Positions 1 to 10,560 of a stretch of DNA of 64,000 nucleotides are shown here, piece after piece. The first letter of the stretch is position 1. Every line of letters starts with the position of its first letter. The translations under genes and the position numbers were made by a program. Under the pieces are notes generated by a model that had not been told where the DNA came from, searched no databases, and worked only from the letters and a program-made list of their open reading frames with translations. The stretch is from Branchiostoma floridae (lineage: Eukaryota > Chordata > Leptocardii > Amphioxiformes > Branchiostomatidae): the NCBI RefSeq assembly GCF_000003815.2, contig NC_049988.1, positions 5,570,744 through 5,634,743 of the forward strand. The letters are read 5' to 3'.

Positions 1-106
1 CCAATCTAGGATTGATGTGTTCAGAAACTCGTATTTTCCCGAACTGTCGCAGAGTGGAATTTGTTGTCACCAAGCCCAGTAGAGACATCTTCACTTGATA
101 TTTCTA

Positions 107-690
107 AAGCCCCCTTCACACGAAAGCACGAATGAGCCGGGATGCTGTCGGAATGAATATTCTTTTCTATTCCTGGCAATTCCTAGCAATTGGTAGTGTG
201 TTCTAACTGCATTCCAGCTATTCGTGCCCGTTCTTTTGGCTAGCCCGAAAGTTTTTGACATGTTAAAAACTGTCGAGGTGCATTTGAAGTGTAGAAATAT
301 CGAATGGCATTCATAGTGGATTCTAAGTGTGTTCTAACCATTCCTACTGCAGTCTGACCGCATTCTACGGCATTCCAACATTATTCAAAACAGTCTTATC
401 TTATTCGATGGAGAATCGAAACGGCAAGCCATCTCGAATCCTACCCGAATGTGGCCGAAAGAGTATCTGGAATGTAGTCAGAATGTCTAGAACACACTAC
501 TAATGCACAGGAATAGAAAAGAATTTTCATTCTGACGGCATTCTGGCTCATTCCTTCTCGTTTGAAGGGGATTTAAGGCCTATTTGGAATTCCCACCCGA
601 ATTGCTCCGAATGTGGCACGAATTTTGCAAATAATTCATTCCGGCTGGTTCTGCTCGATTCCTGCTGATTCGGTTTCAGTGTGAAGGCCC
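107..690. mobile_element. Long foldback MITE
   Basis: A non-autonomous DNA element that is nearly all inverted repeat. The left arm (about 111-215) is matched in reverse complement by 468-570; both carry the block TTCTTTTCTATTCCTG and the phrase AGTGTGTTCTA. A second copy of the end sequence at 650-690 (GTGTGAAGGCCC) pairs with the outer left end (CCCCCTTCACAC). Both outer ends abut TA (105-106 and 691-692), which would fit a TA target duplication. The interior is full of short ATTCC/GGAAT motifs. No coding capacity was seen, and the transposase family is not identified. Confidence 0.6.
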
Positions 691-741
691 TATAAGTAAC
701 TTATTGTGTGTTGTTGAATAATAGGGTGGAGCAGGTCGCTG

Positions 742-840
742 AGTGTAATATAACGACCTGCTGCTGTGTCGTGTGCCTGCGAAGCTGGTGTGTTATGCCG
801 AGAGGGTGGTTCTGTATACCAGCTATATAGATACGGATAC
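742..840 (-). repeat. Dispersed 140-bp repeat, copy 1 of 3
   Basis: Reverse-complement copy of a family also found at 9031-9170 and 20583-20722. Shared landmarks are TATCTATATAGC, CACCAGCTTCGC, GGCACG, CAGCAG and TTATATTACACT. This copy is the most diverged: the segment after the TATA-like block reads differently from the other two. The family contains a TATA-like stretch but no clear A/B box, so SINE status is not supported. Confidence 0.6.
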
Positions 841-926
841 ACGCACTTCATACCAGAGCTATGAAAGTAAAATACATTTTATCTTACCTTAAAATAGCCC
901 CAAACCTTTCTTATTCATTGATATAT

Positions 927-1052
927 GAGAATTCTTGTACACAACCAAAATCAAACTTACTTGCTTGCGTTTCGGTGTCTATCAGACACCTTCCTCAGAG
1001 ACAACGAAACGTAAGAAAATAAGTTTTATTTTGGTTGTGTACAAGAATTCTC
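927..1052 (-). mobile_element. Foldback element with a hammerhead-like core
   Basis: The two arms (927-973 and about 1003-1052) are near-perfect inverted copies sharing GAGAATTCTTGTACACAACC, and enclose a short loop. Read on the minus strand, the loop contains CTGAGGA, then a 7-bp stem GGTGTCT/AGACACC closed by GAT, then GAAAC. That order (CUGANGA, stem II, GAAA) is the conserved core of hammerhead ribozymes, which are known from Penelope-like retroelements and retrozymes. Stems I and III are not clear, so catalysis is only a hypothesis. It could also be an inert hairpin MITE. Confidence 0.5.
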
Positions 1053-1324
1053 CTATATCCTATATTCTACAAACCTGATGAAATTATTTTCGGAAGCTTT
1101 CTTATTCATGTTAATCTGTATGAAAACGTAAGTTCAATTCAAGTTCTACTGTGGCCTCTTGATGGTTAACCGCGGTATTGCAGCTGTACTTCCGAATTTA
1201 GTATATTTAGTACTGGACGTCCTAATGTCGGTATTTCTTGGCGGCAGTACCTGTTGACGTAAGGAAGAAGTGGTGTGTTCCTAGCAGCTTGCTTGGGATC
1301 CGCAGGGTTAATTTTGTTGAAACA

Positions 1325-1460
1325 ATAACCTCCATAAAAAATGAAGGTATCGTTTTTGGTGTGTGTGTGTGTCTGTATTTGTTTTTGGACATTTGTTGTA
1401 GTTAATGAAACTTATGTTCACTAATATAGCGAGATTCTTCCGGACCTAATTACACATTAG
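1325..1460 (-). repeat. Terminal fragment of the complex CCTCCAT repeat family
   Basis: The stretch AACCTCCATAAAAAATGAAGG followed by a short (GT)n run mirrors, in reverse complement, the end of the repeat near 47.6 kb, where a (CA)n run is followed by a short palindrome ending in TGGAGGT. It is read as a degraded solo end of that family. The right boundary is a guess. Confidence 0.4.
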
Positions 1461-1592
1461 TCAGCAAACTTTGTCGACTCAGGGCCATTTTTGGCATTTT
1501 GGGGCAGAGTTTCTGCTGTCTTCAGTCCCCCGTTGGTCGAGGTCCATTTGTAGCATTCCTCTTCAGGTTAGTTCTGGTCGGCCCCATTGGTT

Positions 1593-1811
1593 TTATCTAT
1601 TCAGGTTGCCATTACTGTTACGTGTTAGCACGGCGCCCCGCGGCAGGCTAAGGACATTTCCTGTGTACTTCACTCCCCTATCTGTGATGATGGAGATAAG
1701 GGTTTTTGCTTCCTGCTTATCCATAATCTTATCTCTGTACGTTATACTATTTAACCTTAGGTCAGAGGCACAGTTGATGGGAAGGACCAAGTTTTTATTG
1801 TGATTTTCCAA
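1593..1811 (-). other. Unrecognised 72-codon open frame
   Basis: The minus strand is open for 72 codons with a balanced, protein-like composition (for example DKQEAKTLISIITDRG, then LPRGAVLTRN) and ends at a stop codon. No family was recognised and no splice sites or promoter stand out. It could be a fragment of an exon or of a retroelement ORF, or chance. Confidence 0.2.
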
Positions 1812-2264
1812 AACATAGTGACATAGATAGCAGTTGAGAGTACTACTTGTTTTAACAACTTCACTTTAAGTTTCCTGGATAGTGCCCTGCTATTCAGATT
1901 CTTTTAAAGTCTTACACTGCCTTACTATTACAGTAATGGGAGTTGTTGTCTAAATCTCTTTCAGTTCTGAATGCACAGATATGTGAACTGCGTCACTTTT
2001 TGTAGGTTCACTATCAATGCGCAGCTGTACGTTTGTGTGCTGTTTTCTGCATTGCTCACGTTTTTCTACAGATAACCACTACAAACATACATGCATGCAT
2101 ACTCCTATAGCATTGGAGCATTAACAAAGTTTCGCTTCCAGTGTAATCTTCCATTCATCCTTATTTAGGTCACTATACTTTAGTCCAGTCTCTGATTCAA
2201 TAAAGTTCTTGGTAAATTAGTTTCCTACTTGGTTTGTTGGTGAGGTGTGATGACAGCTGGAAAT

Positions 2265-2900
2265 TTAGATGAGACTTTATTTGAAAATCCATTAGTGACG
2301 TGCCCTGGGGCACGCCACTAATCTTCCTGGACTTCATACAGACAGCATACTAGTACATACAGTGATCATTATTTACCTGTCAATTAAAACAGTCATCAGC
2401 CATGCCATCAATACATACACAGTACATAGAAAGGAGCAGTCAATACATAATATATACACAATACACAATACACAAGTCAGTGGAACAGCCAAGATCTATT
2501 TACAAGTTTCAATTCAGACTGGGGATCACATCACAGGGGCCCTTTTTGAAAGATCTTACAGATTGGGCGGACTGTAGTGCCATAGGCAGCTGGTTCCACA
2601 TTGATGTTTCTCTATACCTAAAGATTCTTTTCAAGGAATTTGTCCTTGGTTTGTCCAACTTGAAAGTACTACCTGAAGCAAAGCGAGTACAGTAATTGTG
2701 CTGTTTCTTAACAGAAGACAGTTTACTGCTGAGACAGACAGGTTCATTGGTCAACACAATTCTCCTGAAAGTAGTCATAGTGTTCAATAACAATCTAGTG
2801 TTCACAGATTTCCATTTCGGTCTCATCTGGAGGAGACGATTTTGGGCCCCTCTAGCGGCTTTCCTTGTCACTATAGATTTTTTAGTGTTGGATAGCTCTT
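2265..2900 (-). mobile_element. 5'-truncated CR1/Jockey-like LINE, 3' end
   Basis: The minus strand encodes the C-terminal tail of a non-LTR reverse transcriptase (2871-2509): NYCTRFASGSTF, then PRTNSLKR, then WNQLP and SFKKG. This order is typical of the region after the RT domain in CR1/Jockey-type elements. It is followed by a 3' untranslated part with a strong hairpin at 2290-2322 (GTGGCGTGCCCC / GGGGCACGTCAC) and an AATAAA-type signal just beyond. The reverse transcriptase core is absent, so the copy is dead. Confidence 0.75.
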
Positions 2901-2929
2901 GTGCTCAGAAAGAAGTGGAAGAAGTTTGA

Positions 2930-3330
2930 TCTCCCTAACGGCTAGTTTTGGGATAGCAGGGGCATTTTTAAGAATACTTCTGAAGAGGATAACTTCTGAA
3001 GAAGGCAACAGCGGAATTTTATTATTTTTGACATATAGGTACCTTGAGAAAGAGATAGGGGTACCTTAGACAATGCTGTTCAAAAGAAGTTGCTTATTAT
3101 GTAAAAAAAAAGGGTATATTTGCATAATCAATAAGAGTATTCTATCATAGTCTATATGGTCTTGACATTTGGTTGGTAGACAGCCTTTAGCGTCATGACA
3201 AGGGACGGCAAGTTTAAACCCTTCAGCAGTTAATTTTGGAACTGCAGGGACATTTCACAGAGGATAACTGCTGAAAGGAACGACAGATTGCATGCATGTA
3301 TAAAACGCTAACGTGAGAAAGCAGAGGGAG
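2930..3330 (-). repeat. Complex dispersed repeat, copy near 3 kb
   Basis: Two related modules each carry 'CGGCTAGTTTTGGGATAGC' or 'AGTTAATTTTGGAACTGC', followed by GGGACATTT and AGGATAACT-CTGAA. The same phrases occur in reverse complement at 46530-46690 and 47280-47410. The modules are decayed and A+T rich, with no coding frame. Confidence 0.55.
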
Positions 3331-5600
3331 TACATAACGACCCTGGTCCCTGTGTTGGAGAATCTTCTGGTAACTTGTAGTGTATAATCATGTCCTGTTG
3401 ACCTCTATTTCCGCAACTCTAATCTTTGGGGTCACTTCTTGTCAATCTACTTACAATGTGTTACAACATCAACAGATACATCATGGATTTGTGTCCAAAA
3501 TTTAACAAAAAGTGCCGCGTCCTTATAATGGAAACATTTTCAAAGTTCTACTGTTGCGCAATCAACTATTCAGAGGTACAAAGGAGTATGTATCAAATAA
3601 AAGCTAAGGTTTGGGGAAATCTTATCAGTTTCAAAATCGGTAAAACATTTTGGGAGCTTGCTATCCCTTGTCAAAGATTGAGTCTCGTTCTTTCTACCAG
3701 CCCAGCGCGTTTACATCTCACCTTACCGCTTACATCAAAAGATATCATACCTTTCTCATCCATTCTCGAATGTTTATCTCCTGACTCGCGGCCTCCTTTC
3801 AAACGCCATCTTTCAAATACAGAACCGCTTCTTTTTACACAGACCACATCACATGCACGCTATAGACTTGCATCGGTATGACGCAACCACCAACATATAA
3901 CACTATTACGCAATACCCCCACACACCATACTTTAAAAGTACAAAGGTTTTAAAGCAAAACCGTAACCGTAGTGGCAGGCTAAGCCAGTGTAGTAAGTAT
4001 TGTAGTTTCTTTTTAATGCACACGAGGCGACAGTCTTGGGCAGGAATTGAAGTAAGACTGCACATATACACAATTCACCTTAGCTCCACAAGTCAGCTTA
4101 TATGACAGGTGGGAGCACCTACGTCGCGGCGCTACACGGTTCAATTAACCGCCGCTATGTACCTATATACATCCTCTGTTGTTCTTTTCTTTCCTACTAG
4201 TTCACAAAACAAAAAGCTGCATAAACGTTAACATGCAAAAAGTGCGAAAACGGATGTATACTGTCAAGAATTTTCACTTAACTTTGGTCCGTCACAACCA
4301 CTACGACTTAAATCTTTACTGCTAGCGTAGAAATAAAAATGGCAGGAAAATGACGGCATACGTTCAATTTTGCCTGTTCAACCGTTGATCCAGTTTATTG
4401 TGCAAAGGTTACTTACACGAGCTTACCGTGAGCAGGTATGATAATTATTTACAAATCTGACGATGAACGTGACATTATGTTCTTCCCACGACGAGCTCAT
4501 GATCACCTGCCGCGAAAAGGAACTGACAACTTTTGTCCTTGTTATCTTCAAATGCGTCGTTCTTTATCGAAGCCTTTTTGCCTGCATAAAATTGCAGGTG
4601 TAGTTTTCAGTTTCGTTGTCTGTGTTTTTTATTGCGTTTTCGGCAATATATCTCCAGATTTCAGCATGCTCTTGCAACGTGGTACATGTATTGGGGGTGG
4701 TTGCCTGACGGTCAAGTTTGATTTTGGGTCTAATTGGCTTCGAACTTGGTACAGAAGGTTGACTTTTTTGTGCTTTGGGACATCTCCGCACCTCTGCTTG
4801 GTTTTGATTATTAACAGAAGTCACTCCAGAGGTGCAGAGATAGGGCTACAGAAGGGTCAGGTTACATTACAATCTGCTGAAGTGGGCCATGCCATTTACC
4901 AGGAGGGGTGTGTCTGGAAGGGGTGTGTCTATGGTCAGTGAAACTTGTATTGATTGTGATAAGTTGCTTGCTCTGGTATTTGTGTTAACTTTCTTTCTAT
5001 AATTCCAATGTTTCCCATAATGGGACTCTTGATAATACATGTGTGTATGTAACATTTGCGAGTGGAATATTTAAAAAAAATTATGCAAATTAGGATTTGT
5101 ATAGTGAATATTTCAGCAGGGTATGAGGTATCCGAACTCTGTTAAAAATGTGTTGAATGCGTTGATGTCTAAAGCGTGCATACCTCGGAAAGTACTGTTG
5201 ATGCATTAGTAGATCACCTTAAATTCATCGCATATTCATTTCGCAGTATTATGGTTAGTGGCAGTATTATGGTAATGGATGTTATGTTTGCAGAATTATC
5301 TAGGTCTTTTTCTGTGTATGACAAAAGGGGACAGCAATACAGTGGTTTTCAAAACTTGAGATGTCAGTTAATATGCAACGCCTGCTGTAATGCCATTGTT
5401 TCTATGGCCAGCCGGGAAGATATCCCCTACATGATCTGATCCATTTATGCAAATGTTTGGAGGATGTAAGGAGTCAATTTAGCAGACAGAAGATTGTTTC
5501 ATGGTGGAGAACCCTGGTCCCTGCTTTTAAGCTGTTATGCTAATTTGCGTCTTGTGAACGGTTGTCGTCACTCCAAAACGGTTGTTGCCTTTGTACGTTT
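3331..5600. other. Stretch with no supported gene
   Basis: About 2.3 kb of ordinary A+T-rich sequence. Several short open frames exist, the longest on minus at 4564-4824 with a polar, lysine-rich composition, but none has flanking splice sites or a recognisable family. Some could be decayed exons or retroelement pieces. Confidence 0.5.
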
Positions 5601-5628
5601 ATTAGTGCACCCACCTTTATTTCAAGTG

Positions 5629-5735
5629 TACAGTCAAACCTGTCTTTGCGGCCACACAATGGTCTGGTAAATGTGGTCACTATAGACAGGTTGCCACTAC
5701 ACACAGAGACGGCCACTATGTAGAGAAAATGCTGA
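5629..5735. repeat. Possible half of a TA-flanked MITE
   Basis: The stretch TACAGTCAAACCTGTCT followed by 'gcggccac' and a second, inverted 'atagacaggtt' 50 bp later resembles the ends of widespread short pogo/Tc1-type elements. No matching second terminus was found, so it is called with low confidence. Confidence 0.3.
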
Positions 5736-6130
5736 TCAATTGACGACAAGTCACGCCGAACATTCCACTACTGCAAATTAAAATGATTGCCCGTATCACC
5801 AGTTTGCGACCTCAAAAACTTCGCAAACTACTAATTGGCCGGAATAGGCCATTTTTTTCAAAATAGAATTTTTTTAACCCAGCGAAGGATGAAGATACGG
5901 CCGCTGTTTGGCCGAACGCGTGCCATGACCATAGGCTGGCCGGCCGCCGTGGCCGTAATCAGTAGTGTTTCTGTATCAACGGGATCGAAAATCGTGTGTA
6001 CGCGGGGAATACACTCAGCATTTTCGCGTAAATTTTGCATTTTCATTTTTTAATGATGATCTATATTTGCATGTTCCTGCCCATGTGAGCTAAATGCAAC
6101 AAATCCCATGATGGGATACTTAAGGGTTAA

Positions 6131-6733
6131 TGCCCCGCCCCGAGGTGTATATGGTGAGATAATCCCTGCTCCCAAGCAAAAACTTGCTGAATGTCAGGCT
6201 AAAAATCATATTTTAGTGGCAGCCAGGTATAACCTGTGCTGTATAGTCACGGAAGATGTCAACTGTTTTCTATTTCGTGTATAAATGCGCCCCATTACTC
6301 AACTTCCCTACTAGTGTGAGCCGACTGCAGCTATGTGACCTCCACAGCGAGGCTTTCAAAGAGGGCTTGAGAAGACTATGCGCCGTCAGGATTTTGATGT
6401 TTTTCAAAATTCTGCGGCTTGTACCCTGAACTCGAACATATCTGTATGTGATATTCCACAAGTGCACCCTGCTATATGTTGTCCGCGTCGAAGCCATCAC
6501 CTTCTGGATCTTAACTATACAAATCCCCATAGGCCAAGTGTTCTGATACCTAGAAAATGAAAAGCAACGCTAAATAAAGATAGCTGCAAAATACATCTNN
6601 NNNNNNNNNNNNNNNNNNNNNNNNNNNNNNNNNNNNNNNNNNNNNNNNNNNNNNNNNNNNNNNNNNNNNNNNNNNNNNNNNNNNNNNNNNNNNNNNNNTA
6701 TCTCACCATATACACCGAGGAAAAGGCGGGGCA
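6131..6733. mobile_element. TTAA-flanked non-autonomous DNA element
   Basis: Both ends abut TTAA (6127-6130 and 6734-6737). The termini are inverted copies: TGCCCCGCC, then CGAGGTGTATATGGTGAGATA at the left, and the reverse complement of the same at the right, with a few extra bases between the two blocks. TTAA target duplication is the hallmark of piggyBac-type transposons, although their ends more often start with CCC. A 100-bp gap (6599-6698) hides part of the interior. No transposase frame was seen. Confidence 0.65.
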
Positions 6734-6924
6734 TTAACGTTATTATCATATAGCCTATCCAACTGACACAGTTATTTCACACAAATTCCTTTATAACGAA
6801 TAAACACTTTAATACAATATACATAAAACTACATTTACAATCATATATATATTGTACAATAGTGTATATATACAAACTATTAAACCATTTCATCATCACC
6901 ATTTAACCGCGCATTTTAACTAAT

Positions 6925-7203
6925 CTCATCGTCCGTTTGTGAGATAGAATATCATCAACATGTGGCTTATTTGCAATACAAACTAGAACTTTCTCATCGT
7001 TCGTTTGTGAGATAGAATATCATCAACATGTGGCTTATTTGCAATACAAACTAGAAATTTCTCATCGTTCGTTTGTGAGATAGAATATCATCAACATGTG
7101 GCTTATTTGCAATACAAACTAGAAATTTCTCATCATCCGTTTGAGAGATAGAATAACAGCATCAACATGTGGCTTATTTGCAATACAAACTAGAAATTTC
7201 TAA
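6925..7203. repeat. 68-bp minisatellite, about four copies
   Basis: Four head-to-tail copies of a 68-bp unit begin at 6925, 6993, 7061 and 7129. Each contains CTCATCGTTCGTTTGTGAG, CATCAACATGTGGC and CAATACAAACTAGAA. The first three are almost identical; the last has a small insertion. The array lies about 150 bp beyond exon 2 of the minus-strand gene, inside its presumed intron 2. Confidence 0.9.
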
Positions 7204-7354
7204 TCTGCTCTGTTTATTGTTACCTAAACACATTCATATACAGCAAGTATATGGTGACCAGCCCCCCTCCCCCCAAACTCTGCCCTGCTACATGAGTTAC
7301 TTGAAGTTAAAGCTGACTGGTCCATTGAAATGTACCTGTCCACAGTTATTGAAC

Positions 7355-7955
7355 CTTTGAATAAGGTGTACCGTCGTCTTTTCGTACTTCAGCGTAGAAC
7401 TGCCTTAGTAGTTGTGACAACTCTGTTTCCGGCAGCTCCTCAAATTCAGTGTTTTTGTCTCTTGCCTGCAGCCATGCTAAAATTGAAAAAAAACAGTTTT
7501 CTTAATTTTTTTCGCCCCCAAATCCACTATCAGGCTGTTAATAATAATGCTAGTTCTCTATCTATCATCAAGATACATGTATAATTATTTTCAAACGTTA
7601 CTCCGACCCCCCTCCCCACATGGCTCTCATTCACTGAACAAATAAATGTAAAGCATTTATAAGTATGTATTTCTATTTTTGCTTATTTTTTTACGTCGGA
7701 AAAAAGATACTCACCTTTGAAAATCTTGACGCCCCACCTAGTAGACTTCTCGGTGGTTTTCTCCACCCTTCCCCCTTCTATCTCGTCCAGTTGTTCTCCA
7801 TCTAAAGTCGCGAAGCGGGCAGTGGTGTTCTGCGCTGCGCCTTCAGGTTCTGGCTGCTGTTCAGGTTCTGTTTCGGCCTCCCAGGGCCTCAACAACGCTT
7901 CAAGATCTCTCTCAGATACCTCTTCCACGTAGAACTGCGGTACCTCGCCGTCCAT
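7355..7955 (-). CDS. Start of a ZMYM/QRICH1-like (DUF3504-type) gene, two exons
   Basis: Exon 1 runs from the ATG at 7955 to 7715 and begins MDGEVPQFYVEEVSERD. It has an acidic, proline/glutamine-rich middle (EPEQQPEPE) and ends in the motif KSTRWGVKIFK. A consensus donor (G|GTGAGT) follows. Exon 2 (7476-7355) starts after a strong pyrimidine tract and TAG acceptor. The split codon joins perfectly to give AWLQARDKNTEFEEL, then LSQLLRQFYAEVRKDDG and PYSK, followed by a weak donor GTTCAA. The order 'KsT.w.v..F..Wl..r......e...L..LL..FyaEvRk.dG..Ys' is characteristic of the region before the Crypton-derived DUF3504 domain in ZMYM2, QRICH1 and KCTD1-type proteins, which are greatly expanded in some invertebrates. 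Later exons, which would carry the DUF3504 domain, should lie at lower coordinates but were not found. The locus may therefore be partial or a pseudogene. A nuclear, DNA-associated role is known for relatives and is inferred here. Confidence 0.72.
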
Positions 7956-8110
7956 AGCCGACAGAAACGACGAAAATACCAACAAAAAGCTCACAAACTT
8001 GCGGTTCGAATGCAAAAAAAAGATGGCGTCCAGCAAAAATAAAATCGTCCGATATGCGGATCTGCGGTGACGTAATGGAACAGACCACTTTTGGCGGGGG
8101 TGTTGTAAAT
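7956..8110 (-). promoter_or_regulatory. Probable 5' UTR and promoter with a YY1-like site
   Basis: Immediately upstream of the minus-strand ATG the sequence becomes locally CpG-richer and carries AAGATGGCGTC (plus strand, about 8021-8031), a match to the YY1 motif common near TATA-less start sites. No TATA box stands out. The start site itself is not visible. Confidence 0.35.
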
Positions 8111-8275
8111 CTGTTTTAATCTTTTTCAGTTTAAATATCATTTATATCTATTAATTGTGTTGTAGTTTAACATAAATTGTTCGAAATAAAGTACAATACG
8201 CTGTTTAATAGATATAATCGATAAATACGTAACACTAGTATTAGCGTCCTGTCCCCTCTATAATGGTGCGGTCCA

Positions 8276-8311
8276 AAAAGTGGGCGGTTATTCTAATAAC
8301 CGCCCACTTTT
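8276..8311. repeat. Perfect 17-bp-arm palindrome
   Basis: The arms AAAAGTGGGCGGTTATT and AATAACCGCCCACTTTT are exact inverted copies separated by only CT. It lies about 320 bp upstream of the ATG of the minus-strand gene. It could be a cruciform, a dimeric protein-binding site or a tiny foldback element. Confidence 0.85.
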
Positions 8312-9030
8312 CAGGTTACGGCCTGATAACCCATAGGAAATGGGGGCCTCTGATTGGTCAACTCCATCTGGCTATATGATAATAAAGAATAAGTACTATT
8401 ACATGTAGTATTACAATTGAATAAACAATACATCTGCAGCTATGCTATCACTATATCTAACGTTTACATGCCTCTTCCCTTTTCGGTTAAAACTTACAGA
8501 GTTTGTGTTGTACAATGTTGTCTGTGGTTGTCATTATCCGTACATACAGGTGTCGTTGGTTTACTCTTCACATCGTGTATCTGCATTGACAGCACTGATA
8601 AAAGAGTTGCGTGTATCATTACATAAAGAATATTCCGATATAAAATGGACTTCATTTTCTATACGGTTGGAGCTACAAAGTGTACAGAGTCTATTATTCG
8701 GAGGAGTCTGATTGTACCCTACACTTCAATTTGTAGGGGATGATCACTTATTCTTAATCTAGCCTACATTTACCACAATACTGTTTTCTTTTAATATCTA
8801 CCACCATATTATTTTTTTAAAACTTACCTAGATAATGTAATTGCTATTTTGTCTCTTTGTTTGTCTGCTACTCTCTCTTCGCAGCCAGGGGCTGAATTGT
8901 GAAAAGCTTACGGAGTTAAATCCAATTGTAGGCAAATGATTGTAGGTTTTGAACCACCCACACAGGAAATGACCCCTACTCTTTTTTGATGCATGGGGTG
9001 TGGCTCTCCTTAAACACGTGCACGGACCTG

Positions 9031-9170
9031 CATCTGTATCTGTATCTATATAGCCGGTATAACCGCCCTTAGGCGTAACACGCCAGCTTCGCAGGCACGC
9101 GGTGCGGCAGCAGCTGGTTATATTACACTGAACAATCCGTCACACCTAACTTTGCACATCTATCTGCACA
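9031..9170 (+). repeat. Dispersed 140-bp repeat, copy 2 of 3
   Basis: Matches 20583-20722 closely: TATATAGCCGGTATAACCGC, then CACGCCAGCTTCGC, CAGCAGCTGGTTATATTA, and TTTGCACATCT near the end. The reverse-complement relative is at 742-840. Confidence 0.75.
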
Positions 9171-9308
9171 GGGACCTCCATTCAACGTCCTATCCGAGGG
9201 ACTGTAACAAAGGTTGGGTACTCATTTGCCCACACCACCCCCAACCCCCATGCACACAACTGTTTTACTCGCATCGCGTCGGCAATTACCTACAATGGTG
9301 TTGCTTCT

Positions 9309-10483
9309 CTGTGATTTTATCGGGACCTGTCATAGGTTTATATTTCAATCAGGATCCGATGCTCCCATTTTAGACCAATAGCAGTATGGCAGTAATTTAT
9401 CCTAAGGTATGACAGATATACAATTATATGGAACCATAGTAGAGCCTACAAACATCTAATAAACAACATATGTTGGCCATTTGCGCTGGTCTAGATTACT
9501 GACATTCCTATCACATTGCCTCGGAGAAATTGGGGAATCAATCCGTAGGTTTATAGCTTCAGTGTACCGGAAATGCGTTGCTGTACACTAGTTATCACTT
9601 CATCATGTCACCATTTATCCAAACATGTTGGAATCCCGGTTCTGGCGTTACGGACATACATTTGGAAGAAACGTCCGTTCTGCGTACCATTCCTCAACGA
9701 TAAGGTCAGTTTAGAAAACTTCGTTGCGTCTTTTGCTTGACGTTNNNNNNNNNNNNNNNNNNNNNNNNNNNNNNNNNNNNNNNNNNNNNNNNNNNNNNNN
9801 NNNNNNNNNNNNNNNNNNNNNNNNNNNNNNNNNNNNNNNNNNNNNNNNNNNNNNNNNNNNNNNNNNNNNNNNNNNNNNNNNNNNNNNNNNNNNNNNNNNN
9901 NNNNNNNNNNNNNNNNNNNNNNNNNNNNNNNNNNNNNNNNNNNNNNNNNNNNNNNNNNNNNNNNNNNNNNNNNNNNNNNNNNNNNNNNNNNNNNNNNNNN
10001 NNNNNNNNNNNNNNNNNNNNNNNNNNNNNNNNNNNNNNNNNNNNNNNNCTGTGATTTTATCGGGACTGTCATAGGTTTATATTTCAATCAGGATCCGATG
10101 CTCCCATTTTAGACCAATAGCAGTATGGCAGTAATTTATCCTAAGGTATGACAGATATACAATTATATGGAACCATAGTAGAGCCTACAAACATCTAATA
10201 AACAACATATGTTGGCCATTTGCGCTGGTCTAGATTACTGACATTCCTATCACATTGCCTCGGAGAAATTGGGGAATCAATCCGTAGGTTTATAGCTTCA
10301 GTGTACCGGAAATGCGTTGCTGTACACTAGTTATCACTTCATCATGTCACCATTTATCCAAACATGTTGGAATCCCGGTTTTGGCGTTACGGACATACAT
10401 TTGGAAGAAACGTCCGTTCTGCGTACCATTCATCAACGATAAGGTCAGTTTAGAAAACTTCGTTGCGTCTTTTGCTTGACGTT
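9309..10483. other. Near-identical 435-bp direct repeat flanking an N gap (contig-overlap artefact)
   Basis: The sequence at 9309-9744 recurs at 10049-10483 with only three differences (one missing C, one C to T, one C to A). The first copy ends exactly where the gap of Ns begins, and the second starts exactly where it ends. That geometry is expected when two contigs of different haplotypes overlap but were not merged. The repeat is probably a single locus, and the 304-bp gap probably does not exist. A true tandem duplication is the less likely alternative. Confidence 0.8.
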
Positions 10484-10516
10484 TGACTTAAAAGCTATTT
10501 ATCAATAAAGGGTTAA

Positions 10517-10560
10517 TAACCCACCCCGAGGTATAAGTGTTAAATGTAAATGGCCTGGTC
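10517..10560. mobile_element. Solo end related to the 6.1-kb TTAA element
   Basis: AAGGGTTAA at 10508-10516 is followed by TAACCCACCCCGAGGTATA, similar to the left end at 6127 (TTAA, then TGCCCCGCCCCGAGG). No partner end was found nearby. Confidence 0.4.
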
